Part shown: in pieces, positions 6,762 through 15,511 of the stretch
Layout: each line of letters starts with the position of its first letter
How positions within the stretch are numbered: the first letter of the stretch is position 1
From: Fidelibacterota bacterium UBA6531
Lineage (GTDB): Bacteria > Fidelibacterota > Marinisomatia > Marinisomatales > TCS55
DNA: 64,000 bases
Reading direction: 5' to 3'
Assembly: GCA_002436185.1 (NCBI GenBank)
Contig: DJKX01000040.1
Location: forward strand, 1 to 64,000
Program-made: the position numbers and the translations under genes
Notes under the pieces: generated by a model
What the model saw: the letters and a program-made list of their open reading frames with translations, nothing else
The model's database searches: none
Told to the model about the DNA's origin: nothing

Positions 6762-7963
6762 GTTTTTTATCAGTAAATAAACAAATGGAATTGATCCGTC
6801 GCGGTGCGGAAGAAATTATTCCAGAAAATGAGCTATTAAAAAAGCTTGAGACGTCTAAAGAGAATAACGAACCTCTTATTATTAAACTCGGGTGTGATCC
6901 CAGTCGACCGAATTTGCATATTGGCCATGGAGTCGTCTTACGTAAACTGCGTCATTTTCAAGATTTAGGTCATCAGACAGTACTCATTATTGGTGATTTT
7001 ACAGCCATGATTGGTGATCCATCCGGACGCAATAAAACGCGTCCCAGTTTGACACTGGAAGAAGCAAAAGCAAATGCTGAATCGTATATTGAACAATCTA
7101 AAGTTATACTTGATATTGATTCACTTAAGATAGTATATAATTCAGAATGGCTTAATGCAAAGAACTTCAGTGATGTTATTGAACTGGCCAGTAAATATAC
7201 TGTTGCCCGCATGCTGGAAAGGGATGATTTTACAAAACGATATCAGTCAGAAACACCGATTTCACTCCATGAATTTTTATATCCATTAGCCCAAGGTATG
7301 GATTCTGTTGAATTGAAGGCGGATCTGGAATTAGGAGGTACAGATCAGAAATTTAATCTCCTTGTGGGACGTGATCTCCAGCGTGAATACGGTCAAGCAC
7401 CACAATGCATCGTTACACTACCTTTATTAGAAGGGACGGATGGTGTAGAGAAAATGTCCAAAACATACGGTAATGAAATTGGGTTGCTGGATTCTCCCGA
7501 GGAAAAATATGGGAAAACCATGTCTATTTCTGACGATATGATTGTCAAATACTTTAGGTTAGCCGCCGATGCGGATGATGATAAAGTTGAATCAGTCGAA
7601 AAGATTCTTGCCGACGGTAAAACAAATCCCCGTGATGTGAAAGGGGAACTGGGCAAAGCAATTGTTGAATTATATCATGGAGCGGATGCAGCGCAAGCTG
7701 CCGAGCAGCATTTTGACAAGATCATTGTCCAAAAAGATATTCCTGATGAAATGGATGAATTTGAACTCAATTCTGATCAATTACTTGTGGAAGTAATCGC
7801 AAGTACAGGGTTAACAAAAAGCAAGGGCGAAGCTCGTAGACTGATCAAGCAAAATGCTGTGAAATTGGATGGAGAAATATGCGCAGATATCAACCATACT
7901 TTAACAGTGGGAGAAGAGATAATTATTAAAGTAGGTAAGCGACGATTTATAAAAGTAAAATAA
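6758..7963 (+). CDS. tyrS: Tyrosyl-tRNA synthetase
   Basis: A 401-residue class I aminoacyl-tRNA synthetase that charges tRNA-Tyr. HIGH is at residues 54-57 and the signature loop KMSKT at 232-236, with the catalytic Rossmann core between (GDFTAMIGDPSG, LGGTDQKFNLL). A C-terminal S4 RNA-binding domain runs from about residue 345 (TGLTKSKGEARRLIKQNAVK) to the end. KMSKT, rather than KFGKT, places it in the TyrZ-like subgroup. It starts inside the smpB stop (ATGA) and ends inside the next start (TAATG), so translation is probably coupled along the operon. Confidence 0.97.
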   Translation: MSFLSVNKQMELIRRGAEEIIPENELLKKLETSKENNEPLIIKLGCDPSRPNLHIGHGVVLRKLRHFQDLGHQTVLIIGDFTAMIGDPSGRNKTRPSLTLEEAKANAESYIEQSKVILDIDSLKIVYNSEWLNAKNFSDVIELASKYTVARMLERDDFTKRYQSETPISLHEFLYPLAQGMDSVELKADLELGGTDQKFNLLVGRDLQREYGQAPQCIVTLPLLEGTDGVEKMSKTYGNEIGLLDSPEEKYGKTMSISDDMIVKYFRLAADADDDKVESVEKILADGKTNPRDVKGELGKAIVELYHGADAAQAAEQHFDKIIVQKDIPDEMDEFELNSDQLLVEVIASTGLTKSKGEARRLIKQNAVKLDGEICADINHTLTVGEEIIIKVGKRRFIKVK

Positions 7964-9561
7964 TGAAAAGCTATAAATGGCTGCCCTTGGCAGCTTTTTT
8001 ATTATTAGGGTGTTCCAGTGCAGATTTCCCAGAAAATCCCCGTTTGGTTGTGTTTTTCGTTGTGGATCAACTGCCTGGGGAATTGATGCAGCGCATCGAA
8101 TCAGAATTCACTGGCGGATTCAAGTGGTTATTGGACCACGGCGTGGATTTCCGCAATGCCCACCAAGAGCACGCGAACACAGTCACGGCAACAGGATATT
8201 TTGTTCTGGGTTCAGGACGGTACCCGGGATCAGCAGGCGTATTGGGTAATTCTTGGTATGTTCGCGAATTGGGAAGATCCATGAATTGTGTAGAAGATAC
8301 AATTGCTTCTCCAGTTGGAGGTCTTGGTAAAGCCCGCTCATACAGACAAACGAATGCAACTGCAATCGGAGACTGGATAAAAGAAAATGACATAAGATCA
8401 AAAGTGTTTTCAGTGGGGGGCAAGGATAGGGCAGCAGTATTCTTGGGCGGGAAAAATGCCGACCTGGCCATTTATTATGATTACGAAGGTTCATTCATGA
8501 CGTCTGATTATTATACGAAAGCATTGCCCGAATGGCTTGTAGAGTATAATGAGCAACTGAATTTTGCTGCCTACCGTGATTCCGTATGGTCTCACATGGC
8601 CGAACAGGAATTCTATGCAAAATATGGAACAGCCGATCACCAAGAAGGGGAGGTGGACCAATTTGAAACTGATGAATATTCACCAACATTGCCAATCAGT
8701 TTAATAAGCAAGACCATTGAAGAAGCTAATGTATACATAGGCAACACGCCCTGGTTTGATAAAACAGTGTTGGAGTTGGCGACAGTTATGATGGAAAAGG
8801 AAGAACTTGGGCAAGATGAATCCACCGATCTTTTGGGTGTGGGCATCTCCATGGCGGACTGGATCGGCCACGATCACGGACCTCATTCTCACGAAGTGCT
8901 GGATTATTTCCTGCGCTTGGATAAGTATTTAATGACATTTATTCAGCGTATTGATGAACTCGTGGGGCTAAAAAATACAGTCTTTGTCCTGAGCGCTGAC
9001 CATGGTGTGGGGCCGCTGCCGGAATATTTACGGTCTATCGGCATTGATTCTGAACGCATGGATAGAAACGATTTTAAGAAACGGGTTAAAAAGATAGAAG
9101 CATGGTCCGGGAACACGATCAAGTATTACGGAGATGGTTTTTACTTTCCGGATGAATATATCGGCAAGCAAAAAGCGGACGCATTTGCTATGATTGCGGA
9201 TACATTCAGCGATGTTAAAGCCATAGATACTGTACTGACCAGGGATGAGATCTATGCATCGTTAGGTAACGATTCATTCTCCAGGCGCTTGCGCAATATG
9301 ATCCACCCAGAAAAAAGCCCCAATGTGATAATGGTCTTGAAGGAATATTACAGCGAACGCTCTCCTTTGGGCGTCACACACGGCACGCCGTATGATTATG
9401 ATACCCACGTGCCTATTATTTTCGCCCATTCTGGGATGAACTCCAAGAGTGTTGAACGTCCTGTCGCCACTGTGGATGTTGCCCCGACCATTGCACGATT
9501 AGTAGGCGTTGAAATTCCAATGGAAGTGGATGGGAATGTATTAGAAGAAATTTTTAAATGA
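7963..9561 (+). CDS. Alkaline phosphatase/phosphodiesterase superfamily lipoprotein (PafA-like)
   Basis: A 532-residue exported hydrolase. The lipobox LLLGC puts the lipidated Cys at residue 17. Metal and catalytic landmarks of the alkaline phosphatase superfamily are visible: Asp35 in FFVVDQLPG, likely nucleophile Thr75 in NTVTATG, a DWIGHDHGPHSHE metal site, SADHGVGPLPEY, and a late THGTPYDYDTHVPIIF. The closest remembered group is the PafA/type I phosphodiesterase set in Bacteroidetes, which release phosphate in the periplasm. The usual PGH after the nucleophile Thr is replaced by TGY, so substrate range may differ. Starts at TAATG with tyrS. Confidence 0.85.
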   Translation: MKSYKWLPLAAFLLLGCSSADFPENPRLVVFFVVDQLPGELMQRIESEFTGGFKWLLDHGVDFRNAHQEHANTVTATGYFVLGSGRYPGSAGVLGNSWYVRELGRSMNCVEDTIASPVGGLGKARSYRQTNATAIGDWIKENDIRSKVFSVGGKDRAAVFLGGKNADLAIYYDYEGSFMTSDYYTKALPEWLVEYNEQLNFAAYRDSVWSHMAEQEFYAKYGTADHQEGEVDQFETDEYSPTLPISLISKTIEEANVYIGNTPWFDKTVLELATVMMEKEELGQDESTDLLGVGISMADWIGHDHGPHSHEVLDYFLRLDKYLMTFIQRIDELVGLKNTVFVLSADHGVGPLPEYLRSIGIDSERMDRNDFKKRVKKIEAWSGNTIKYYGDGFYFPDEYIGKQKADAFAMIADTFSDVKAIDTVLTRDEIYASLGNDSFSRRLRNMIHPEKSPNVIMVLKEYYSERSPLGVTHGTPYDYDTHVPIIFAHSGMNSKSVERPVATVDVAPTIARLVGVEIPMEVDGNVLEEIFK

Positions 9562-10445
9562 TTCAACTCCAATCTATCAGTAAATATTTTGAGGAAGTGA
9601 CGGCAGTCGATCATGTCTCATTCAGAATAGAAAAAGGTGATATATATGGTTTACTCGGTCCCAACGGTGCTGGAAAAACCACAACCATTCGCATGTTGAT
9701 GGGCATCCTTGAACCGGACGAGGGCGAGATCATTTGGAACGGAAATTCCATTAGTCGAGAAGACAGGGTGAATTTTGGTTATTTACCGGAGGAGCGGGGA
9801 TTGTATCAAAAACAGAAGCTAAAGGAAACGCTCCAGTATTTTGGACGCTTACGAGGAGTGAGCGGAAAAGAGTTGAACTCGGAAATTGATATGTGGTTGG
9901 AGCGCTTTGACTTTTCTGATTCCGCCGGCCGCAAGATTGAAGAATTATCCAAGGGTAATCAACAGAAAGTACAGTTTATCCTGGCGCTTTTGCATAAACC
10001 TGATTTCATCATTTTAGATGAACCATTTACGGGACTTGACCCCATTAATCAGGTTTTGCTCAAGGACATTATTCAGAAAAAGCGGGAAGAGGGAGTTACT
10101 TTTATTTTTTCCACTCACCAGATGGAACAGGTGGAGCGTTTGTGTACAAATATTTGCCTGATTAATAAGGGAAAAATATTGATAGAAGGGTCATTATCAG
10201 CTGTAAAAGAAAAGCATAGAAAAAATGCAGTCACAGTGAAATACGAAGGTGAATTGAAAAACGATAACTTGGAACAATTTTTTCCTGAATTTCAAAACGA
10301 TAACTGTGAATTGTCAGGTGTATTGAAAACACCCACAACTGATTTCCTGGATTGGCTGAATAAACAAGTAGAAATCATTTCTTTCACACAGAGTACTCCA
10401 ACACTTGAACAAATTTTTATCGAAGAGGTTCATTCCGCAATATGA
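9558..10445 (+). CDS. ABC exporter ATP-binding protein, NatA-like
   Basis: A 295-residue ABC ATPase. Walker A is GPNGAGKTT (34-42), the signature LSKGNQQK, Walker B FIILDEP with the catalytic Glu, and the switch His in FSTHQMEQ. The LSKGN signature and PEERGLYQKQ region are typical of NatA-type sodium or drug exporters; a C-terminal regulatory region of about 70 residues follows. It pairs with the next gene, an ABC-2 permease, by ATGA overlap. The exported substrate is uncertain (Na+ for the NatAB prototype). Confidence 0.88.
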   Translation: MIQLQSISKYFEEVTAVDHVSFRIEKGDIYGLLGPNGAGKTTTIRMLMGILEPDEGEIIWNGNSISREDRVNFGYLPEERGLYQKQKLKETLQYFGRLRGVSGKELNSEIDMWLERFDFSDSAGRKIEELSKGNQQKVQFILALLHKPDFIILDEPFTGLDPINQVLLKDIIQKKREEGVTFIFSTHQMEQVERLCTNICLINKGKILIEGSLSAVKEKHRKNAVTVKYEGELKNDNLEQFFPEFQNDNCELSGVLKTPTTDFLDWLNKQVEIISFTQSTPTLEQIFIEEVHSAI

Positions 10446-11659
10446 ATCGTATTCTCAATATTCTGAAATGGGAATTCATGGTGCGTTTTCGTTCCAAGAT
10501 CTTCCTCATATCATTATTCATGCCGCTGATTCTCGTGGTGTTCAGCATTGTACCTGCCATGCTTATGGAAAAAGGCGGTGATTCAGAAGTCAAGGTTGGC
10601 ATTGTTAACCATGCCGGACATATCACCACTGATTTCAAGCTAAATATTGAACGTAAATATCGACTGGATGATGAAAAACCAAAATACTGGTTTTTTGATT
10701 ATGAAAATTTTGATGAAGCAAAAGCAGGATTACTTAAAAAAACGTTGGATGTAGTCATGGTGATTCCCGTCGGGATAATGGATACAGCAAATGCCGAATT
10801 TTACGCCCGTTCCTTGAGCAATTTCAAGGTGATGGATGAATTGAGAAATACACTTTCACATACGGTTATTTTAATGCGCATGTCAGAACAGGGCGTGGCT
10901 GTAGAAATGGCTGAATCTATCAGCAAGCGGGTCAGAATGGATTCATTTGAAATCAATAAGGAAGGGGAATTAACTGAAGGAAATGAATTGATGGTTTTTT
11001 TAGGTCCATTCTTGTTTGTATTTCTGCTGGTTATGGCTGTGTTTATCAATGGACAATTATTACTCCGCAGCGTTATTGAAGAGCGCACCAACCGCATGGT
11101 GGAAATTTTATTATACACTGTTTCAGCCCGGGAACTCATGACCGGGAAGATCCTTGGTTTAGGCCTTTTGGGTATGGTGCAGATTCTTTTTTACCTTGTC
11201 ATGGGTATTGTTTTTGGAATGGTAAAAGGTATCGAAATCGTCCGCTTTGACGAATTACCTATTTTATTTATGTATTTCTTAACGGGATATTTTTTCTTTG
11301 CTGCCATTTATGCCACGCTGGGCACATTATTCGATAATGAGCAGGACGCCCAACAGTCCATGAGTATCGTTTCCCTAATAGCAATGGTGCCACTCATGGG
11401 ATCATTTTATTTCATGGCTAATCCAGCGGCGTTAGTTACGAAAATATTATCTTTCGTTCCACCCATGACACCTTTTATGATGATTTTACGCATCAGCAGC
11501 GATGCGGCCGAACCTTGGGAAGTTGCCGCAACAATTGTGCTGATGATCTTATCTGTTTGGGGTATGATGACGCTCGCCGGGAAGATTTTCCGCACCGCAT
11601 TGCTCATGTATGGCAAGCGAGCTACATTGCCGGAAATCTGGCGTTGGGTCAGGGCTTGA
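10442..11659 (+). CDS. ABC-2 type transporter permease, NatB-like
   Basis: A 405-residue membrane protein. One transmembrane segment lies near the N-terminus (about 20-40), then a large extracytoplasmic domain to residue 180, then five or so hydrophobic segments. This is the layout of the ABC2_membrane_3/NatB family. The motif EERTNRMVEILLYTVSARELMTGK between helices is a strong family marker. It forms an exporter with the NatA-like ATPase encoded just upstream (ATGA overlap) and ends the smpB operon; no clear terminator follows. Confidence 0.87.
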   Translation: MNRILNILKWEFMVRFRSKIFLISLFMPLILVVFSIVPAMLMEKGGDSEVKVGIVNHAGHITTDFKLNIERKYRLDDEKPKYWFFDYENFDEAKAGLLKKTLDVVMVIPVGIMDTANAEFYARSLSNFKVMDELRNTLSHTVILMRMSEQGVAVEMAESISKRVRMDSFEINKEGELTEGNELMVFLGPFLFVFLLVMAVFINGQLLLRSVIEERTNRMVEILLYTVSARELMTGKILGLGLLGMVQILFYLVMGIVFGMVKGIEIVRFDELPILFMYFLTGYFFFAAIYATLGTLFDNEQDAQQSMSIVSLIAMVPLMGSFYFMANPAALVTKILSFVPPMTPFMMILRISSDAAEPWEVAATIVLMILSVWGMMTLAGKIFRTALLMYGKRATLPEIWRWVRA

Positions 11660-11766
11660 TTAATATAATAACTGATATTTAGTAAATATTTATTTAACCG
11701 CAATTCATAAAAGCTCTAAATTGACAGGCTTTATTTTTAAAATTCAAGACACATTTGGAGTAATAA

Positions 11767-12093
11767 ATGTCAAACAGCTTATACGAATTTACAGATTCGA
11801 ATTTTGATGCAGAGGTAGTTAAATCCGACCAGCCCGTTTTAGTTGATTTTTGGGCGGAATGGTGTGGCCCCTGCAAAATGATAGGACCGGTAGTTGAAGA
11901 GATTGCCGGTGATTATGCTGGAAAAGTAAAAGTCGGTAAAGTGAATGTGGATAACAACAACCAGACATCCATGCAATACCGCATAACCAGCATTCCCAAC
12001 CTGCTTATTTTTAAGGACGGCGGCGTGGTGGATTCCATTGTTGGCGCAGTTCCCAAGCAGGAAATAGCAAAACGATTAGACGCAGTTCTTTAA
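11767..12093 (+). CDS. trxA: Thioredoxin
   Basis: A 108-residue cytoplasmic thioredoxin with WCGPCK (Cys33, Cys36), VDFWAEWCGPC context and the cis-Pro site ITSIPNLLIF. It reduces protein disulfides (for example ribonucleotide reductase and methionine sulfoxide reductase) and is recycled by the thioredoxin reductase encoded 36 bases downstream. Upstream, TTGACA at 11721 could be a -35 box without a convincing -10; the ribosome site is TGGAG 7 bases before the ATG. Confidence 0.97.
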   Translation: MSNSLYEFTDSNFDAEVVKSDQPVLVDFWAEWCGPCKMIGPVVEEIAGDYAGKVKVGKVNVDNNNQTSMQYRITSIPNLLIFKDGGVVDSIVGAVPKQEIAKRLDAVL

Positions 12094-12129
12094 CCGAAAA
12101 CTGTATTAAACCTACTAACTAACAGTTAT

Positions 12130-13062
12130 ATGAATCGTAAGGTCATCATCATCGGATCCGGACCGGCTGGATTGACGGCTGCAGTGTATGCAGCTCGAGC
12201 CAATCTTGAACCTCTTGTTTTTGAGGGAAGCCAACCCGGCGGACAGTTAACCATTACCACTGATGTGGAAAATTATCCCGGATTCCCTGATGGTATTTTG
12301 GGTCCAGAACTTATGGACCTTTTTCGCAAACAGGCACAGCGCTTTGGCGCTGAATGCCACTTTAAGCACGTAACAAAGGTTGACTTCAGCAAACGTCCCT
12401 ATACAATATGGGTTGGCGATGATGAATACACAACTGAAACCGTTATTATTGCCACCGGAGCAACCGCCCGGTTACTCGGTCTCGAAGCAGAGACAAGACT
12501 CATGGGACGCGGCGTATCTGCCTGCGCAACATGCGACGGTTTTTTCTACAAAGATAAAAAAGTGCTTATGGTTGGCGGTGGTGATTCTGCCATGGAGGAA
12601 GCTACATTTTTAACCAAGTTTGCTTCCGAAGTTTGGATCGTCCATCGCAGAGATGAATTACGCGCTTCAAAAATCATGCAGCAGCGAGCTTTTGATAATC
12701 CCAAGATTCACTTTCATTGGAATTCGACTATTTCGGAGATTCATGGCACAGTTGAATCGGGAGTTACCGGTGTCACGCTGCAGGATACAACCAACAATGA
12801 AACACGGGAAGAAGCATGTGATGGCGTATTTATGGCTATTGGGCACATTCCCAATACCAGCCTGTTTGAAGAAAATATGGAGTTAGACAAGAAAAAATAT
12901 ATTGTCACAAAAAATGGCAGTACAGCCACGGAACATCCAGGTGTTTTCGCCTGCGGAGATGTTCAGGATTCTTATTACCGCCAGGCAATTACTGCTGCCG
13001 GCACGGGCTGCATGGCAGCCATCGATGCCGAACGTTTTCTTGAAAAAGAGGAACACTCCTAG
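12130..13062 (+). CDS. trxB: Thioredoxin reductase
   Basis: A 310-residue flavoprotein: FAD-binding [16 protein letters not shown] at residues 9-24, redox pair CATC (Cys132, Cys135), NADPH-binding [19 protein letters not shown] contacting the phosphate, and the C-terminal FAD motif [10 protein letters not shown]. It uses NADPH to reduce the thioredoxin encoded immediately upstream. Standard length and complete motifs; the pair forms a self-contained redox operon. Confidence 0.97.
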   Translation: MNRKVIIIGSGPAGLTAAVYAARANLEPLVFEGSQPGGQLTITTDVENYPGFPDGILGPELMDLFRKQAQRFGAECHFKHVTKVDFSKRPYTIWVGDDEYTTETVIIATGATARLLGLEAETRLMGRGVSACATCDGFFYKDKKVLMVGGGDSAMEEATFLTKFASEVWIVHRRDELRASKIMQQRAFDNPKIHFHWNSTISEIHGTVESGVTGVTLQDTTNNETREEACDGVFMAIGHIPNTSLFEENMELDKKKYIVTKNGSTATEHPGVFACGDVQDSYYRQAITAAGTGCMAAIDAERFLEKEEHS

Positions 13063-13109
13063 ACTGACATTTTGACCTGCGATTCATTACTCAACGAAAG
13101 GAAAGAGTA

Positions 13110-13829
13110 ATGAATAATAAAACGCTTATTTTTGAAATACAGGATCTGAAAAAGATCTACGATCAACGCACCGTCCTGCAAATTGGTCGCCTGCAAATTC
13201 ACAAAGGAACAATTTACGGTATTGTGGGTCCGGTTGGATCGGGGAAGACTTCATTGTTAAGACAGCTTTCCGGTATAGAAAAATCTACCGAAGGAAAATT
13301 GTTATATGATGGAAGTGAATTTAAAACGACAATGTTCGGAAAACTGAAAACGCCGGATGAGATAAAATATTTATCTTTGACTGATTCCAAAAGACATGAC
13401 AGTGTATCCCAGTTTTTTAGCAGTAAACACGGCAAGAGCAGTGAAAAAATTCGGAAACAGTATTTTAATAATGGTTCCCGTCGTTTTATGTGGGATCAGA
13501 CAGTTGATACATTGTCACAAGGTGAATTGAAGTGGATCCAGCACGTGGATGCTTTGGAAAGCGATCCACGAGTGTTGATTATTGATAATTATGGATCTAT
13601 GCTGGACGATGATTTGGAGAAGGATATCAGTAATCGTTTGCGGCGTATGAATCGCAATTTAGGTACGACGATTGTTGTGTCAGCAACCAACCCCAAGCGC
13701 ATCCAAAAATTGGTATCAGTCATGATATTCCTGGATAAAGGCCATATTGCCAAAATACGTTCTGCAAGTCAAAATAAACGACCTCAACGTAATCAAGGGT
13801 GCCAGCAGCAGCGTCGAAACCGTAATTAA
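13110..13829 (+). CDS. Degenerate orphan ABC-type ATPase
   Basis: A 239-residue ABC domain. Walker A GPVGSGKTS (40-48) and signature LSQGE (135-139) are intact. Walker B VLIID (155-159) is followed by Asn160 where the catalytic Glu should be, and the switch-His region reads VVSATNPK without His. The last 25 residues are basic and low in complexity (QNKRPQRNQG). The segment between Walker A and the signature is short and unusual. ATP binding is plausible but hydrolysis is doubtful. No permease gene is adjacent. A ribosome site GAAAGGAAAG precedes the start. Role unknown; perhaps a regulatory or structural ABC protein. Confidence 0.75.
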   Translation: MNNKTLIFEIQDLKKIYDQRTVLQIGRLQIHKGTIYGIVGPVGSGKTSLLRQLSGIEKSTEGKLLYDGSEFKTTMFGKLKTPDEIKYLSLTDSKRHDSVSQFFSSKHGKSSEKIRKQYFNNGSRRFMWDQTVDTLSQGELKWIQHVDALESDPRVLIIDNYGSMLDDDLEKDISNRLRRMNRNLGTTIVVSATNPKRIQKLVSVMIFLDKGHIAKIRSASQNKRPQRNQGCQQQRRNRN

Positions 13830-13862
13830 GTTGATGGCATTTATTAGTAAATTTATCTGATT

Positions 13863-14498
13863 ATGAAACGTATCATTCGATCTCGTAAAGACAGAATTAT
13901 CACCGGAGTCTGCGGAGGCTTTGCCGAATATTTTGGTTTGGATCCATCATTGATCCGGTTAGGTTGGATATTTTTTACCTTATTTGGTGGTTCAGGAATC
14001 CTGGCATATTTTTTAGCTATGATCGTCATTCCAGATGAATATTCAGCTCCCAATTATGACCGGGATGATATTACATATACGAAAAATGATAAAACGATCC
14101 TTTGGGGTGCATTATTGGTGTTCGTAGGACTCATCCTGTTTTTCATGCACAATGATCTTTTGCATTTGATTTGGGTCCGTTTTTGGGATAGCGGCATCAA
14201 TCTTTTCCTGGCAGTCCTTATTTTGGGATTTGGGGTGTATTTGCTTTATACAAAACGCTCTGATTTGACTTCCATGATTAATGAAGGAACGGGTTTGCCC
14301 TTGCACCTGTCACAAGATGATAGTAAAGTTGCAGGTGTGTGTGGAGGCATTGCAGAATCCATACAGATTGATAGTACGCTTGTGCGCTTCCTTTGGGTAT
14401 TTGGCACATTCATGAGCGCGGGAATTGGCATCTTACTCTATCTTATTTTAGCGCTGATACTGCCTTCAGAACCCACTGAACAAACAGACCACATTTAA
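13863..14498 (+). CDS. Tandem PspC-domain membrane protein
   Basis: A 211-residue membrane protein with two PspC domains. The first (1-58) reads SRKDRIITGVCGGFAEYFGLDP then a helix, the second (about 150-208) reads DSKVAGVCGGIAESIQIDS then a helix. Between them are two hydrophobic segments. PspC domains occur in phage-shock response proteins and in many envelope-stress sensors, where they bind anti-activators or sense membrane state. No pspA homologue is nearby. The stop overlaps the next start (TAATG), tying it to the heptose kinase gene. Confidence 0.85.
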   Translation: MKRIIRSRKDRIITGVCGGFAEYFGLDPSLIRLGWIFFTLFGGSGILAYFLAMIVIPDEYSAPNYDRDDITYTKNDKTILWGALLVFVGLILFFMHNDLLHLIWVRFWDSGINLFLAVLILGFGVYLLYTKRSDLTSMINEGTGLPLHLSQDDSKVAGVCGGIAESIQIDSTLVRFLWVFGTFMSAGIGILLYLILALILPSEPTEQTDHI

Positions 14499-15466
14499 TG
14501 GATAGCACGCGTTTCCGTGCGTTGGCTGATCAATTCAGTCAAAAGCATATTCTTGTTATTGGTGATCTTATGCTGGATTCGTATATGTGGGGTGAAACCA
14601 ATCGTATTTCTCCGGAAGCACCCGTTCCTGTTGTTTCTGTCAAAGATGTAACCCATAATCCCGGTGGTGCAGCAAATGTAGGCTGGAACATTGCTTCATT
14701 ATCTGCAAGCGTTTCCATGGCAGGTGTCATTGGTAAAGACAGTCACGGTGGACAATTACTTAAGATAATGTCAGATCGAGGAATGAATGTGGAAGCAGTG
14801 GTAGAAGAAGCAAATCACCATACGATTGTAAAAACACGCGTCATTGCCCAAAATCAGCAAGTTGTACGTACGGATTTCGAATCATTAGATGAAATCCCAA
14901 TTGAATCAATAAACACTGTACAAGCCTCCCTTGAAAAAAATATAAAAAATTCTGACGCGATTTTATTGGCTGATTATAATAAAGGATTGTTATCTGAAAA
15001 AATGATCATATCTATACTTTCATTGGCAAATGAAAATAATGTGCCAGTTTATGTTGATCCAAAGAAGGATAATTTTTTCGCTTTTAAAGGTGTACGTTTA
15101 TTCAAACCAAACTCTGTTGAATTTTTCCAAGCGATGGATTCAGATGATCCTGAAAACGAAAGTAAAACTCTACGAGAAAAATTAAATGCTGATTATATAT
15201 TAGTTACTCTCGGCGCGGAAGGAATGTTATTAACCACAGAAGATACATCAATCAAAATTCCCACAAAAGCCCGCGCTGTTCACGATGTCTCCGGGGCAGG
15301 CGATACAGTGATTGCAACATTTGCATTGGCTGAGCTTGCAGGAGCCACTCCGGAAGAAGCCGCTACATTAGCTAATTTAGCAGCGGGACGTGTGTGCGAA
15401 GAAGTGGGAGTTGTTCCTATTAACTTGGACTTTCTCACTGAAATACTCAATCACCATCATTCCTGA
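14498..15466 (+). CDS. hldA: D-glycero-beta-D-manno-heptose-7-phosphate kinase
   Basis: A 322-residue PfkB/ribokinase-family kinase matching the N-terminal half of HldE (RfaE domain I). It has the start HILVIGDLMLDSYMWGETNRIS, then SPEAPVPVV, NPGGAANVG (55-63), and the anion-hole/catalytic DVSGAGDT with Asp269. It phosphorylates heptose 7-phosphate at O-1 on the way to ADP-heptose for the lipopolysaccharide core. The nucleotidyltransferase half of HldE is absent, so a separate HldC would be needed elsewhere. Supports an LPS-bearing outer membrane. Confidence 0.92.
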   Translation: MDSTRFRALADQFSQKHILVIGDLMLDSYMWGETNRISPEAPVPVVSVKDVTHNPGGAANVGWNIASLSASVSMAGVIGKDSHGGQLLKIMSDRGMNVEAVVEEANHHTIVKTRVIAQNQQVVRTDFESLDEIPIESINTVQASLEKNIKNSDAILLADYNKGLLSEKMIISILSLANENNVPVYVDPKKDNFFAFKGVRLFKPNSVEFFQAMDSDDPENESKTLREKLNADYILVTLGAEGMLLTTEDTSIKIPTKARAVHDVSGAGDTVIATFALAELAGATPEEAATLANLAAGRVCEEVGVVPINLDFLTEILNHHHS

Positions 15467-15511
15467 TTTTTCTTTTACTAAACTAAATCCGTTCACAATT
15501 TCAGGGTGAAT

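Noticed and set aside
8067..8471. A 134-codon minus-strand frame inside the phosphatase gene
   Set aside because: Shadow of a well-supported plus-strand gene, with no recognisable domain or ribosome site.
11721..11749. Promoter for trxA
   Set aside because: TTGACA is present but no convincing -10 box occurs at 16-18 bases, so it is mentioned only in the gene entry.
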